Under the pieces are notes generated by a model. That model worked only from the letters and a program-made list of their open reading frames with translations. It searched no databases and was not told where the DNA came from. A program made the translations under genes and the position numbers. This document shows positions 55,251 to 63,275 of a stretch of 64,000 nucleotides of DNA, piece after piece; the stretch's first letter is position 1; each line of letters opens with the position of its first letter. The stretch comes from Streptomyces sp. NRRL S-1022 (GTDB lineage Bacteria; Actinomycetota; Actinomycetes; Streptomycetales; Streptomycetaceae): NCBI RefSeq assembly GCF_000720135.1, contig NZ_JOIU01000014.1, positions 181,044 to 245,043 of the forward strand. Direction: 5' to 3'.

Positions 55251-55709
55251 ATGACGGAAGCCACCCCCCAGGGACGCGTGCAGAGGTTCTGCGCGCTGGT
55301 CCTCCCCGCGCTCGAAGCAGCCGGCTACACCGGCTACGGGTCGCAACAACGCCTCGTAGCCGACACCGGCATGAACAAGAGCACCGTCTCCCGTCTGCTC
55401 AACGGCGAGCAGATTCCCCACGTCAAGTTCTTCCCGGCCCTGGCCAAGGCCGCCAGGCTGGACCCCGTTGAACTGCTCGTTGCGGCAGAGGTCTTGCCGC
55501 CTGAGTACCTGGAGTCTCAACAGACACTGTCCGAAAACAATCAGTCACAGGTAGGCTCGGGTTCAATCACTCCGGAGGAAGCGGCGGAGCGACTGGGCAT
55601 CCATGACGACGTAGGCCGGTTCACGTTCTTCGCCGTGATCGACAAGCTCAAAAGCCCTCAACCAGAGGGCGACGCCGAACACCCCGGAGGTACGGCCGCA
55701 CAGATCTAA
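55251..55709 (+). CDS. CI-like phage repressor (XRE family)
   Basis: A 152-residue protein from ATG 55251. The helix-turn-helix spans about residues 28-60 (SQQRLVADTGMNKSTVSRLL, then NGEQIPHVKFFPALAKAARL). The C-terminal half is polar and contains ITPEEAAERLGIHDDVG. No LexA-type protease motif is visible, so induction probably does not use RecA-driven self-cleavage. It lies opposite the Cro-like gene with operators between, so it is the likely lysogeny repressor. Confidence 0.82.
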   Translation: MTEATPQGRVQRFCALVLPALEAAGYTGYGSQQRLVADTGMNKSTVSRLLNGEQIPHVKFFPALAKAARLDPVELLVAAEVLPPEYLESQQTLSENNQSQVGSGSITPEEAAERLGIHDDVGRFTFFAVIDKLKSPQPEGDAEHPGGTAAQI

Positions 55710-55723
55710 CCCGGGGGTGCGCA

Positions 55724-56275
55724 TTGGAGTTCACGGCCACCAGCAAGGCCGCCGCAGCGATGGCCGCGGTGACCCTCATCTCGGGGTTCGCGGCCATCCT
55801 CCACAGCACATCCACCGACGACGTGGCAGGCGCCATCGGCGGAGCCTGCCTCGTCATGGTGGCCCTGACCATTATCATCTGTGTCCTGGTCCGGCACTGG
55901 ATCTGCAACACGAACACCGAGCGCGCGATTCTCGCCGCCGCCCAGCGCGAAGCCCAGGCCGAACGCAGCCGCTACTTCGCCGCCCAGGCCGCCCTGGAGA
56001 ACGAGATGGGCCGCCTCAACCGGGACATGGCCGCAGAGCGGGCCCGCATAGCCCGCTCTCTTGCTGCCGAGCAAGCCAAAGTTCGAGCCAAATTCGAAGA
56101 AGAGCGAGCACAGCTGGCGGCCGAAGCCTTCCGCACAGGCGTCGAAATGGAACGGGCCGGCATGCTCAAGCCCGGGGCTGAGAAGACACAGGGTGTCCTC
56201 ATACGCTTCCCGCGCCACCCCGAGCACGCCGCGGAGCAGGAACGCTCCCGCGAGCACGGGAATGTCGGTCCCTGA
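55724..56275 (+). CDS. Membrane protein with long coiled coil
   Basis: A 183-residue protein; TTG 55724 with GGGGGTG upstream is the only suitable start. Two membrane segments (AAMAAVTLISGFAAILHS and AGAIGGACLVMVALTIIICVL) are followed by a coiled coil of about 90 residues (REAQAERSRYFAAQAALENE, MAAERARIARSLAAEQAKVR) and a polar tail. It is co-transcribed with the repressor and so probably made in lysogens, a typical place for a superinfection exclusion gene. It overlaps the 3' end of the integrase gene by 77 bases on the other strand. Confidence 0.7.
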   Translation: MEFTATSKAAAAMAAVTLISGFAAILHSTSTDDVAGAIGGACLVMVALTIIICVLVRHWICNTNTERAILAAAQREAQAERSRYFAAQAALENEMGRLNRDMAAERARIARSLAAEQAKVRAKFEEERAQLAAEAFRTGVEMERAGMLKPGAEKTQGVLIRFPRHPEHAAEQERSREHGNVGP

Positions 56276-57839
56276 ACCCCGGTTCTCCGACGAACGACAT
56301 CCTGATTCGGTTCGGATCCAGCTTGCGAGAACCTCGGTTGCTCGCCTTGTACAGCCGGACGGTCACGACTTGTCGGATCACCTCTCGCTTCTGCTCAAGC
56401 GACAACCCAAGCATTCCAAGCTGTGTGTCGGTGGCCGGGCGGCCGTTCCAGACCGACTCCGGGTCTGAAGCGTCGAGGAGCGAGAGCAGGAGAGGCGACA
56501 CGCCCGTCATCTTCTGGAGTTTCTTCTGTTCCTGCTCCAGCTTCGGCAGCAGTCGTTGCTCAAGAGAGGCCAGCGACGACGCGGACAACTTGAATCGGCC
56601 CGTCTCCTCGACGAACTCCTCGGCCTGCTGCCGGGCCTCAGCCAGCTGCTCCTCGTAGGCGTTGATCCGACGCTGCGCCGCCTCGACCTCCTGCTTGACG
56701 TTCCCCTCCTCCGGAACCAATGCTGCGCGCGCCTGCGCCTTGTTGAGAAACCAGGAGATGACCGCTTCTTCGACGTATGCATCGAGTACTTCTTCAGTGA
56801 TGGTCACGTCACCCTTTGACTCGCACGTCACGGCCGGACGGCGACCGCCTGTCCGCGGCAGGGCACACAGCCACGGCTCGTCGCCGCACTCGCCGCACAC
56901 CCCCAAGTACGTCAACAGGTGCGAGACCTCCGTTCCCCGCTGTGTTCGGCGGGCGGGGTCCGTGAGTTCTGCAGTCACCCGGTTAAACATCGCTCGGCCC
57001 TCAGGGGTGTCAAGCCCCTTGATAGGGGCCCACGCTGCCTTCAGCCAGACCCCTCGGTGTTGCCGCTCTCCGAGGTACGCACGGTTCATCACCATGCGTC
57101 GGACGATCATGTCCGTCCACTCCACTCCGTCTGGCCGGTCTGCCTGGCGTTCCGATTTCAGCCAGCGGGTCACGGACCGGATCGAGTGGCCGGCGTCAAC
57201 ACGCTGAATCGACTCGAAGACGAACCTTCCACGCGCATCCTCATGCTGGCCGACGCAGCGTCTACGCCCGCTCACCACCTTGTAGTCGCGCGTGTATCCG
57301 TACTGGGACTTGCCGTGCGGCATGCCGGCTTCCGCCTGGGTTGCCGCCGTACGCAGGTTCTGTGCGCGAATACCTTCGGCTTCGTCCTCGGCGTCGACAG
57401 CGTGCAGGGCGGTGGCCTTGAGGTCGTCACGCTTGCTGAGGTCGTAGACCTGGCCGTTGTAGCAGAGCAGGGCGTTGGCCTTGAGGCAGGCGTTCCGCAG
57501 TCGGACGTATGCCTCCAAGTCACGGTAGTAGCGCGCGGCGTTGTAGGCGACGACGATGCGTCGTACGCCTGGCTCCACGCCGCCGTTGACGATGGCGTCG
57601 AGGAGGGCCTCGAAGTCGTCGCGGGTCTTTTTGCCGTGCCGGCTGGCGGATACGTCGGTGTCGTTGAACTCTCGGACGATTCGCCAGTTGCACTTGTCGC
57701 ACAGGGTGCGGCCGACGGCGAGTTGGGCCTCTACGGAGTCACCACTCTTGATCCAGTCGTCTGAGTTGCGGCCGTAGAGGAACGCTTCGAAGCGCACGCC
57801 GGGGATGACCAAGTGGAGGTACTCGGGCGCGTAGGGCAT
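56199..57839 (-). CDS. int: Large serine integrase
   Basis: A 546-residue protein from ATG 57839. The resolvase domain begins FEAFLYGRNSDDWIKSGDSV, with the catalytic Ser near residue 26, then RRIVVAYNAARYYRDLEAYV and a conserved helix. A recombinase domain contains HGKSQYGYTRDYK. The zinc-ribbon domain has YLGVCGECGDEPWLCALPR and a Cys in AVTCES, followed by a long coiled coil (about residues 390-450). This is a large serine integrase of the phiC31/TP901 type, which recombines attP with attB. It lies about 40 bases from the host junction, as is usual for such enzymes. Confidence 0.95.
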   Translation of the reverse strand: MPYAPEYLHLVIPGVRFEAFLYGRNSDDWIKSGDSVEAQLAVGRTLCDKCNWRIVREFNDTDVSASRHGKKTRDDFEALLDAIVNGGVEPGVRRIVVAYNAARYYRDLEAYVRLRNACLKANALLCYNGQVYDLSKRDDLKATALHAVDAEDEAEGIRAQNLRTAATQAEAGMPHGKSQYGYTRDYKVVSGRRRCVGQHEDARGRFVFESIQRVDAGHSIRSVTRWLKSERQADRPDGVEWTDMIVRRMVMNRAYLGERQHRGVWLKAAWAPIKGLDTPEGRAMFNRVTAELTDPARRTQRGTEVSHLLTYLGVCGECGDEPWLCALPRTGGRRPAVTCESKGDVTITEEVLDAYVEEAVISWFLNKAQARAALVPEEGNVKQEVEAAQRRINAYEEQLAEARQQAEEFVEETGRFKLSASSLASLEQRLLPKLEQEQKKLQKMTGVSPLLLSLLDASDPESVWNGRPATDTQLGMLGLSLEQKREVIRQVVTVRLYKASNRGSRKLDPNRIRMSFVGEPGFRDRHSRARGSVPAPRRARGGAGSV

Positions 57840-57844
57840 GGGGG

Positions 57845-57885
57845 CATCCTAGCCCTAAGGGGTATGCCTAAAGGACTTTGTGGGG
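57845..57885. other. Right attachment junction (attachment core region)
   Basis: The integrase start codon and the host gene are separated by about 40 bases. The host reading frame can be followed left to 57,872, and then meets TAA at 57,869-57,871. CCCTAAGGGG (57,853-57,862) and AAAGGACTTT (57,870-57,879) are imperfect inverted elements of the sort found in serine integrase sites. The exact crossover bases cannot be fixed without the left junction. Confidence 0.72.
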
Positions 57886-59185
57886 CCAGAACATCACCCA
57901 GAACACGGCCGTGCAGAAGGCCCAGTACGACTTCTGGCACAACGCCCACGGCCTGCAGGACGCCTTCCTGGCCACCGCCCAGGCCACCATGGCCCATCTG
58001 CGCCGGAACCTGAGCGCGGAGGAGTTCGCGGGGATCGCCGGCTTCGACCCGTACAACGAGCCGTACGCCGGCGGCTACGACTCCGGGCAGACCTCCCGCA
58101 CCTGGGAACGCGACCTGCTCTGGCCGTTCTACGCGCGGTTCCGGGCGCGCATGGACGCCGCCGGCTGGCAGGACAAGCCCGCCTTCGTCGAGCCGAACCT
58201 CTTCTGGAACGCCAACATCTCCACCCAGAAGCAGGAGGGCGGCCTGCTCGACGCGGGCGCGCTCGGCCCGGGCTACGTCCTCAACACCCACTTCTACGAC
58301 CAGAAGGCCATCTCCGGCATCCTGATGTGGGGCAAGGCGGCCGACGGCCAGTACGCCGCCGACTTCGCCGCCGTCCGCGACCGGGCCGCGGCCGCCGGCA
58401 CCGCCGCCGTGGTCAGCGAGTTCGGCCACCCCCTGTCCGGCACGGTCTCCGACAAGGCGCCGACCGTGCTGAAGGCCATGTACCAGGCCCTCGACTCGCG
58501 CCTGCCCGGCGCGAGCTGGTGGGCCCGGCCGGCCGCCTCCGGCCCGGTGCTCTCCGGCACCCAGTGGCAGTGGGACCTCTACCACGGCCGGCACCACGAG
58601 CCGATGAACGGCAACCCCGGCAAGGTGCTGACCACCGGGGACGCCTGGAACGACGAGGACCTGTCGGCGGTACGGCTCGACGACTCCGGCAACCCCCTCC
58701 TGCGCCAGGACGCGCGTCTCCTGGACCGCCTCTACCCGGGCGCCACGGCCGGCACCACCCTCGCCTTCACCTACGAGGACCGCTCCCGCGACGGCTCCAC
58801 CACCCTCACCTGGAACCCGGTGCCCGGCTCCCTGCCGAACACGGCGGAACTCGTCGGCACGGGCCAGTACGGGCTGCTCGTGTGGCGCTCCGGCGACGGC
58901 ACCGCACCCACCGAGCTGCATCTGCCGGCGTCCTTCCCGACCGCCGCCACCACGGTCGTCTCCGACCTCGGCACGGTCCACGGCCCGCCCGCGTACACCT
59001 CCGCCACCCCGGTCGCCGCGGCCCCGGAGCCGGGCGGCACGGGCAGCCGCCGGCTGCTGCTCACCGACGCGGACTCCGGCGTCCTGCACTACGCCCTGGT
59101 CACCAACGGCGCCACCGCCCCCTCGGCGGACCTGCTGGCCGCGGCGAAGGCCGAGCTGGCCGCGTGGGCGTCGGCGCGCTTCTGA
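57872..59185 (+). pseudogene. GH5 endoglycoceramidase-like gene, C-terminal part, split by the prophage
   Basis: A 435-residue open fragment that starts without a start codon at the junction and ends at TGA 59,183-59,185. FDPYNEPYAGGYD holds the acid/base Glu of family GH5 and VVSEFGHPLS the nucleophile Glu. GYVLNTHFYDQKAI is typical of endoglycoceramidases. The C-terminal third is a beta domain (TLAFTYEDRSRDG ... VLHYALVTNG). The N-terminal barrel strands and signal peptide should lie beyond the left end of the prophage. The split gene is probably not functional while the prophage is present. Excision would restore it. Confidence 0.85.
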
Positions 59186-59195
59186 CGGCGGCGGT

Positions 59196-59233
59196 GTGGC
59201 CTCCGGGGTGAGTGGGGGCATCCCGGAGGCCAC
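59196..59233. terminator. Bidirectional terminator
   Basis: GTGGCCTCCGGG (59,196-59,207) pairs with CCCGGAGGCCAC (59,222-59,233), in the gap between the convergent GH5 and beta-propeller genes. Confidence 0.78.
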
Positions 59234-59247
59234 GGCCCGGTGGCGCG

Positions 59248-60501
59248 TCAGCTGCCGCCGGGGCCGGTCCAGCCGGCCTGCACATGGCCGAGCCGGACCC
59301 GCTGCGGGTGGTCGCCGACCGGGACCGACACCACCTTCCGGCCGGTGGCGAAGTCGATCGCCGTCACCTGGTCGGCACCGCTCTCGGAGACGATGCAGTC
59401 CTTGCCGTCGCCGCTGACCGTCGCCCAGTACGGCTTGGACGCCGTCACCAGCGGCCCTTCCTGGAGCGAGGCGCGGTCGACCACGGTCGCGTAGTCGTCC
59501 ATGGTGCCCGCGACACACAGCTTGGTGCCCTCGGGGTTCATCGAGATCCCGTGGTGGCGCGAGTCGTTGACCCAGGTGGTGCGGTCCTCGCTGGTCGCCG
59601 GGTTCTTCGGCAGCGTCTTCATCTGGGTGATCTTGTCGGCCGCGACGTCGTACTCCAGGAAGCCGTTGAAGAACGACACCTGGAAGTACAGCTTGGACTC
59701 GTCGGGGGAGAAGACGGCCGGGCGGACCGCGTCGGAGAAGTCCTTCAGCCCGTACGCGTCCAGCCGCTGCCGCATGTCGACGACCTTGACCTGCTTGTAC
59801 GTCGTCGCGTCCACGACCGTGATGCGCCGGTCGCCCTTGGTCCAGTCCCAGCCCGGGTCGTCCAGAGCGGTGTTGACGTCACCGATGGACATGTTCCAGA
59901 TGTACTTGCCGTCCCGGGTGAAGATGTTCTCGTGCGGCTTGTCGCCGGTCGCGAACGACCCCAGCTGCTTGCCGGTGACGATGTCGAGCACGTGGACGGT
60001 GTTCGCGGTCGAGGCCGAGACCGCCACCCGGGTCCCGTCCGGCGAGACCGCCATGTGGTCGGCCCGGTAACCGGCCACCGGGAAACGCCAGTTGACCTTT
60101 CCGGTGGCCAGGTCTATGGAGACGACGTCCGCGAAACTCGGCCGGGACACCACCACCGAGCGGCCGTCCGGCGTCGAGTACATGTCGTCTGCGAACTGGT
60201 CGTGGCCCTCGCCGACGCTGTTGCGGATCGCCTGGAAGTAGATCCACTTGATCGGATCCGCGTTGATCTCGGCCATCCGCGCGTCCTTGTCGGGGACGAC
60301 GTCGACGCGGCCGACCTTCGCGAAGTCGCCGGAGGAGCGGATGACATCGGCGGTGCCGTCCCAGTTGTTGCCGACGAACAGCACCTCGCGCAGGCCGTCG
60401 GGGGCCGCGGAGGCTGCGGAGGCGGCGGTCGCGGGGCCGGCGACGGTCAGGGCGAGGGCGGCGGCCACGGAGCACAGGTGCCTGGTTCTGGAGGCAGGCA
60501 T
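59248..60501 (-). CDS. Secreted YncE-like beta-propeller protein
   Basis: A 417-residue protein from ATG 60501 with GAGGAAAG upstream. A Sec-type signal peptide (RTRHLCSVAAALALTVAGPA then Ala-rich cleavage region) precedes repeated blades such as DHMAVSPDGTRVAVSASTAN, TVHVLDIVTGKQLGSFATGD and ATVSGDGKDCIVSESGADQV. Seven-bladed propellers of this type are extracellular and bind ligands or partners; the exact role is unknown. Confidence 0.8.
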   Translation of the reverse strand: MPASRTRHLCSVAAALALTVAGPATAASAASAAPDGLREVLFVGNNWDGTADVIRSSGDFAKVGRVDVVPDKDARMAEINADPIKWIYFQAIRNSVGEGHDQFADDMYSTPDGRSVVVSRPSFADVVSIDLATGKVNWRFPVAGYRADHMAVSPDGTRVAVSASTANTVHVLDIVTGKQLGSFATGDKPHENIFTRDGKYIWNMSIGDVNTALDDPGWDWTKGDRRITVVDATTYKQVKVVDMRQRLDAYGLKDFSDAVRPAVFSPDESKLYFQVSFFNGFLEYDVAADKITQMKTLPKNPATSEDRTTWVNDSRHHGISMNPEGTKLCVAGTMDDYATVVDRASLQEGPLVTASKPYWATVSGDGKDCIVSESGADQVTAIDFATGRKVVSVPVGDHPQRVRLGHVQAGWTGPGGS

Positions 60502-60552
60502 GACGGCTCTCTTTCCTCGGGGGAATCTGAACACGAGCGCATTCACAGTGAA

Positions 60553-60568
60553 CTTACTGAAAAGTAAG
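60553..60568. promoter_or_regulatory. Palindrome CTTACT-GAAA-AGTAAG, candidate TetR operator
   Basis: An inverted repeat with 6-base arms in the 142-base gap between the divergent beta-propeller and TetR genes. TetR regulators usually bind such sites next to their own gene. Confidence 0.62.
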
Positions 60569-60643
60569 GAAGGGGCGGCCTTCTCGACAAGATGTGTGCA
60601 CGACAAGATTGGGGTCCGGCGGAGGTGTGACGGAGGGGGACGC

Positions 60644-61306
60644 GTGGGGGGCAGGCTCAGAGCGCCGACGGGACGGTACGGCGGCCGGTCCGCCGTGGAA
60701 CGGCAGGCCGAACGGCGCCGCCGCTTCCTCGACGCGGCCCTGCGCCTGTTCGGCGACACGCCCGGCTACCGCGGCACCACGGTCGCCGCGCTCAGCCAGG
60801 CGGCGGGCCTGTCCACACGCCAGTTCTACGAGGAGTTCCGCACTCTGGAGGACGTCCTCGCCGCGCTGCACCTGGAGGTCAACGGCTGGGCCGAACAGGC
60901 CGTCCTGGCCGCCCTCGCCACCGCGGACGGCCTGCCGCTGGCCGAGCGCGTCACCGTGCTCTTCCGCGCCTACGCCCGCGACGTCACCTGCGACCCGCGC
61001 CGCATCCGCATCGCGTTCGTTGAGGTCATCGGGGTCAGTGACCGCCTGGAGGAGCAGCGGCTCGCCCGCCGCGCCCGCTGGGTCGACGTCATCCGCGCCG
61101 AGGCGGACGCGGCCGTGGCCCGCGGCGAGGCGGCGCCCCGCGACTACCGCCTCGCGGCGACGGCCTTCATCGGCAGCGTCAACGGCCTGCTGCACGACTG
61201 GACCGCCGGCTGGGTCGACGCCACGCTCGACGAGGTGGTGGACGAGCTGGTCCGGCTGCTGCTGGCGATGCTCCGGCCGGAGGGCTGGCGGCCCGGGCCC
61301 TCCTGA
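60644..61306 (+). CDS. TetR family transcriptional regulator
   Basis: A 220-residue protein; GTG 60644 has GGAGGGGGA 5 bases upstream and was preferred over longer frames. The N-terminal DNA-binding domain has RRRRFLDAALRLFGDTPGYR, then TTVAALSQAAGLSTRQFYEE and FRTLEDVLAALHLEV, the classic TetR helix-turn-helix. The C-terminal ligand domain is Ala/Arg-rich. It faces the beta-propeller gene across a palindrome, so it may repress that gene, itself, or the dehydrogenase downstream. Confidence 0.88.
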   Translation: MGGRLRAPTGRYGGRSAVERQAERRRRFLDAALRLFGDTPGYRGTTVAALSQAAGLSTRQFYEEFRTLEDVLAALHLEVNGWAEQAVLAALATADGLPLAERVTVLFRAYARDVTCDPRRIRIAFVEVIGVSDRLEEQRLARRARWVDVIRAEADAAVARGEAAPRDYRLAATAFIGSVNGLLHDWTAGWVDATLDEVVDELVRLLLAMLRPEGWRPGPS

Positions 61307-61415
61307 CCGGGCCCGCCCAGGTCATCGGGGGTGCGCCCGGGTTCGGCGCGCGGGATCGGGCCGGACCTGGTCTGCTGGTGCGGAGGACCGTCGTACCCGT
61401 ACTCGGGAGAGACCC

Positions 61416-62441
61416 ATGAGTACCTATCGAGTCGCGCAGGTGACCGAGCCGAACGGCGCCTTCGAGCTGGTCGAACGCGAGGTGCCGCAGCCGGGACCGG
61501 GCCATGTGCGGATCGCCGTCGAGGCGTGCGGGATCTGCCACAGCGACGCCCTCTTCCTCAACGGCCAACTGCCCGGCGTGTCCTTCCCGGAAGTGCCCGG
61601 GCACGAGATCGCCGGGCGCGTCGAGGAGCTCGGCCAAGGGGTGCGGGAGTACGGCTGGCAGGTCGGCGACCGGGTGGCCGTGGGCTGGTTCGGCGGCAGC
61701 TGCGGCCACTGCACGCCCTGCCGCGAGGGCGACTTCATCGTGTGCCGGAACCTGAAGGTGCCGGGCTGGGCCTACGACGGCGGCTTCGGCGAGAAGGTGA
61801 TCGCACCCGCCGACGCCCTCGCCCGCATTCCCGAAGGGCTGGCCGCGCACGACGCCGGACCGATGGCCTGCGCGGGCGTGACCACGTTCAACGGGCTGCG
61901 GCGCAGCTCCGCCCGGCCCGGGGACCTGGTCGCGGTGCTCGGGCTCGGTGGCCTGGGGCACCTCGGCGTGCAGTACGCCGTCGCCATGGGCTTCGAGACC
62001 GTAGGCATCGCCCGGGGCGGCGAGAAGGCCGGCTTCGCCAAGCAGCTGGGCGCCCACCACTACGTCGACAGCACCTCCGGCACCCCCGTCGCCGAGGCCC
62101 TGCAGTCCCTCGGCGGCGCCAAGGTGGTGCTGGCCACCGCCGGGAACTCCGAGGCCATCACGGCCACCGTGGACGGCCTGGCCCACCGCGGCGAACTGGT
62201 CGCCATCGGCGCGGACAGCGCGCCGCTCGGCATCAGTCCGGCTCAGCTGCTCATGTCCGGCCGCGTGGTGCGCGGGCACCCGTCCGGCACCTCGCAGGAC
62301 GTGGAGGACACCATGGCGTTCAGCGTCCTGCACGGCATCCGCCCGACGACCGAGCCGGTCCCGCTGGAGCAGGCCGGACAGGCGTACGACAAGATGCTCT
62401 CCGGCGCCGCCCGCTTCCGGATGGTGCTCACCATGGCCTGA
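61416..62441 (+). CDS. Zinc-dependent alcohol dehydrogenase
   Basis: A 341-residue protein from ATG 61416 with GGGAGAG upstream. Catalytic zinc site: EACGICHSDALF (Cys) and PGHEIAGRVEELG (His-Glu). Structural zinc site: GGSCGHCTPCREGDFIVC with four Cys. The NAD(P) fold has VAVLGLGGLGHLGVQYAVAM. It oxidises or reduces alcohols and aldehydes; substrate unknown. It lies 110 bases downstream of the TetR gene. Confidence 0.92.
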   Translation: MSTYRVAQVTEPNGAFELVEREVPQPGPGHVRIAVEACGICHSDALFLNGQLPGVSFPEVPGHEIAGRVEELGQGVREYGWQVGDRVAVGWFGGSCGHCTPCREGDFIVCRNLKVPGWAYDGGFGEKVIAPADALARIPEGLAAHDAGPMACAGVTTFNGLRRSSARPGDLVAVLGLGGLGHLGVQYAVAMGFETVGIARGGEKAGFAKQLGAHHYVDSTSGTPVAEALQSLGGAKVVLATAGNSEAITATVDGLAHRGELVAIGADSAPLGISPAQLLMSGRVVRGHPSGTSQDVEDTMAFSVLHGIRPTTEPVPLEQAGQAYDKMLSGAARFRMVLTMA

Positions 62442-62449
62442 CACCCCGC

Positions 62450-62935
62450 GGTCCCCGCGACCGTCCCGGTCCTGCGCCCCTGCCGCCGGCCGGCCCGCAC
62501 CAGCGTCGCGGACAGGGCGTCCACGGTCAGGCGGCGCAGCGGTACGACGGCCGGGGCGGCCAGCCGGGCGGACCGGAAACCCGCGTCGAACCGGACCGGC
62601 ACCGGCACGGCCGGCACCCGGCGCGCGGCCCCGCCGTGGTGGTGCCGGCGCCCGCGTGGTGAACCACGGCGGCCGTCCGCGGGAACAACACCGCGTGCGG
62701 CACCTCGCCGATGGTCGGCATGTCGTCCCCGCCGGCCGCGAGTCCGCCCCGGCCGCGCCGGATCACCCCCGCGCAGCCCGGCCCGACGAACACCGGCGGT
62801 GGCCCGGCGGCGACGAAGTCCTCCAGGTGCCGGGGGAGCCGGGTCCGCCGGCCGAAGCAGGGGGCGGTGGCGCCCCGGGAACCCGCCGTCATGGTCGCAA
62901 CGCGCACGACGGCCAGTCCCGCGCCCCGCCAGTCC
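62450..62935 (-). pseudogene. Decayed macrolide/UDP-type glycosyltransferase
   Basis: Pieces of a GT1 (MGT-type) glycosyltransferase C-terminal half appear in two frames: LPRHLEDFVAAGPPPVFVGP, then TIGEVPHAVLFPRTAAVVHH and HAGAGTTTAG in one frame, and RVPAVPVPVRFDAGF and PAVVPLRRLTVDALSATLVR in another. Compared with the family, the region between PVFVG and TIGEVPHAVLF is shortened and the frame changes after the HHAGAGTT motif. No intact start or N-terminal half is present. Boundaries are approximate. Confidence 0.72.
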
Positions 62936-62939
62936 CGCG

Positions 62940-63275
62940 CTAGGCGGCGGCCGACACCACCAGCAGTACCGCCGCCAGCAGCGCGCACCCCAGCACACAG
63001 CAGGCCAGCAGGCGTCCGCGCAGCGCCCGGTACCTGGCCTCGTACGCCTGCCTGAGTTCCTCCGCCCGTTCGGCCGTGCGGTGCCACGAGAGGCGGGCCA
63101 GCGCCAGGTACTCGGCCTCGAACTGCCGCTCCACGTCCTGCCGCTGACTGTCGGTGAGCCGGCCCAGCCGGGCACCGAGGCGTGCGGCGGCGGTACGGCC
63201 CTCCTCCCGTGCGGCGGCCAGCAGCAGGTGCCCCTCGATCTGCCGGACCAGGTCGCTCTCGTCGTGGGCCGTCAC
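62940..63275 (-). CDS. Small membrane protein next to cytochrome oxidase
   Basis: A 111-residue protein; GTG 63275 overlaps the end of the oxidase gene (GTGA). A charged helical N-terminal two-thirds ([40 protein letters not shown]) is followed by a C-terminal membrane segment [20 protein letters not shown]. It looks like a tail-anchored helical protein. Its coupling to ctaD suggests a role in oxidase assembly or stability, unproven. Confidence 0.7.
   Translation of the reverse strand: MTAHDESDLVRQIEGHLLLAAAREEGRTAAARLGARLGRLTDSQRQDVERQFEAEYLALARLSWHRTAERAEELRQAYEARYRALRGRLLACCVLGCALLAAVLLVVSAAA

Larger units (their letters stand above)
1..57875. mobile_element. Integrated siphovirus-type prophage (left end outside window)
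   Basis: A continuous set of phage genes runs from the left edge of the window to a large serine integrase ending next to an interrupted host glycoside hydrolase gene. It contains terminase, portal, capsid, tail, tape measure, RecT, YqaJ, RuvC-like resolvase, helicase and divergent repressors in an order normal for temperate actinophages. The N-terminal half of the interrupted host gene is not in the window, so the left attachment site must lie further left and the element is longer than 57.8 kb. The right boundary is inferred from the reading frame of the host gene, which meets a stop codon at 57,869-57,871. Confidence 0.93.

Noticed and set aside
57731..59518. 595-codon minus-strand open frame opposite the GH5 gene
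   Set aside because: Antisense shadow crossing the prophage junction; no motif and no start signal.
60594..61415. In-frame 274-codon extension upstream of the alcohol dehydrogenase
   Set aside because: It overlaps the TetR gene in another frame; ATG 61416 has a good ribosome site and gives the normal family length.
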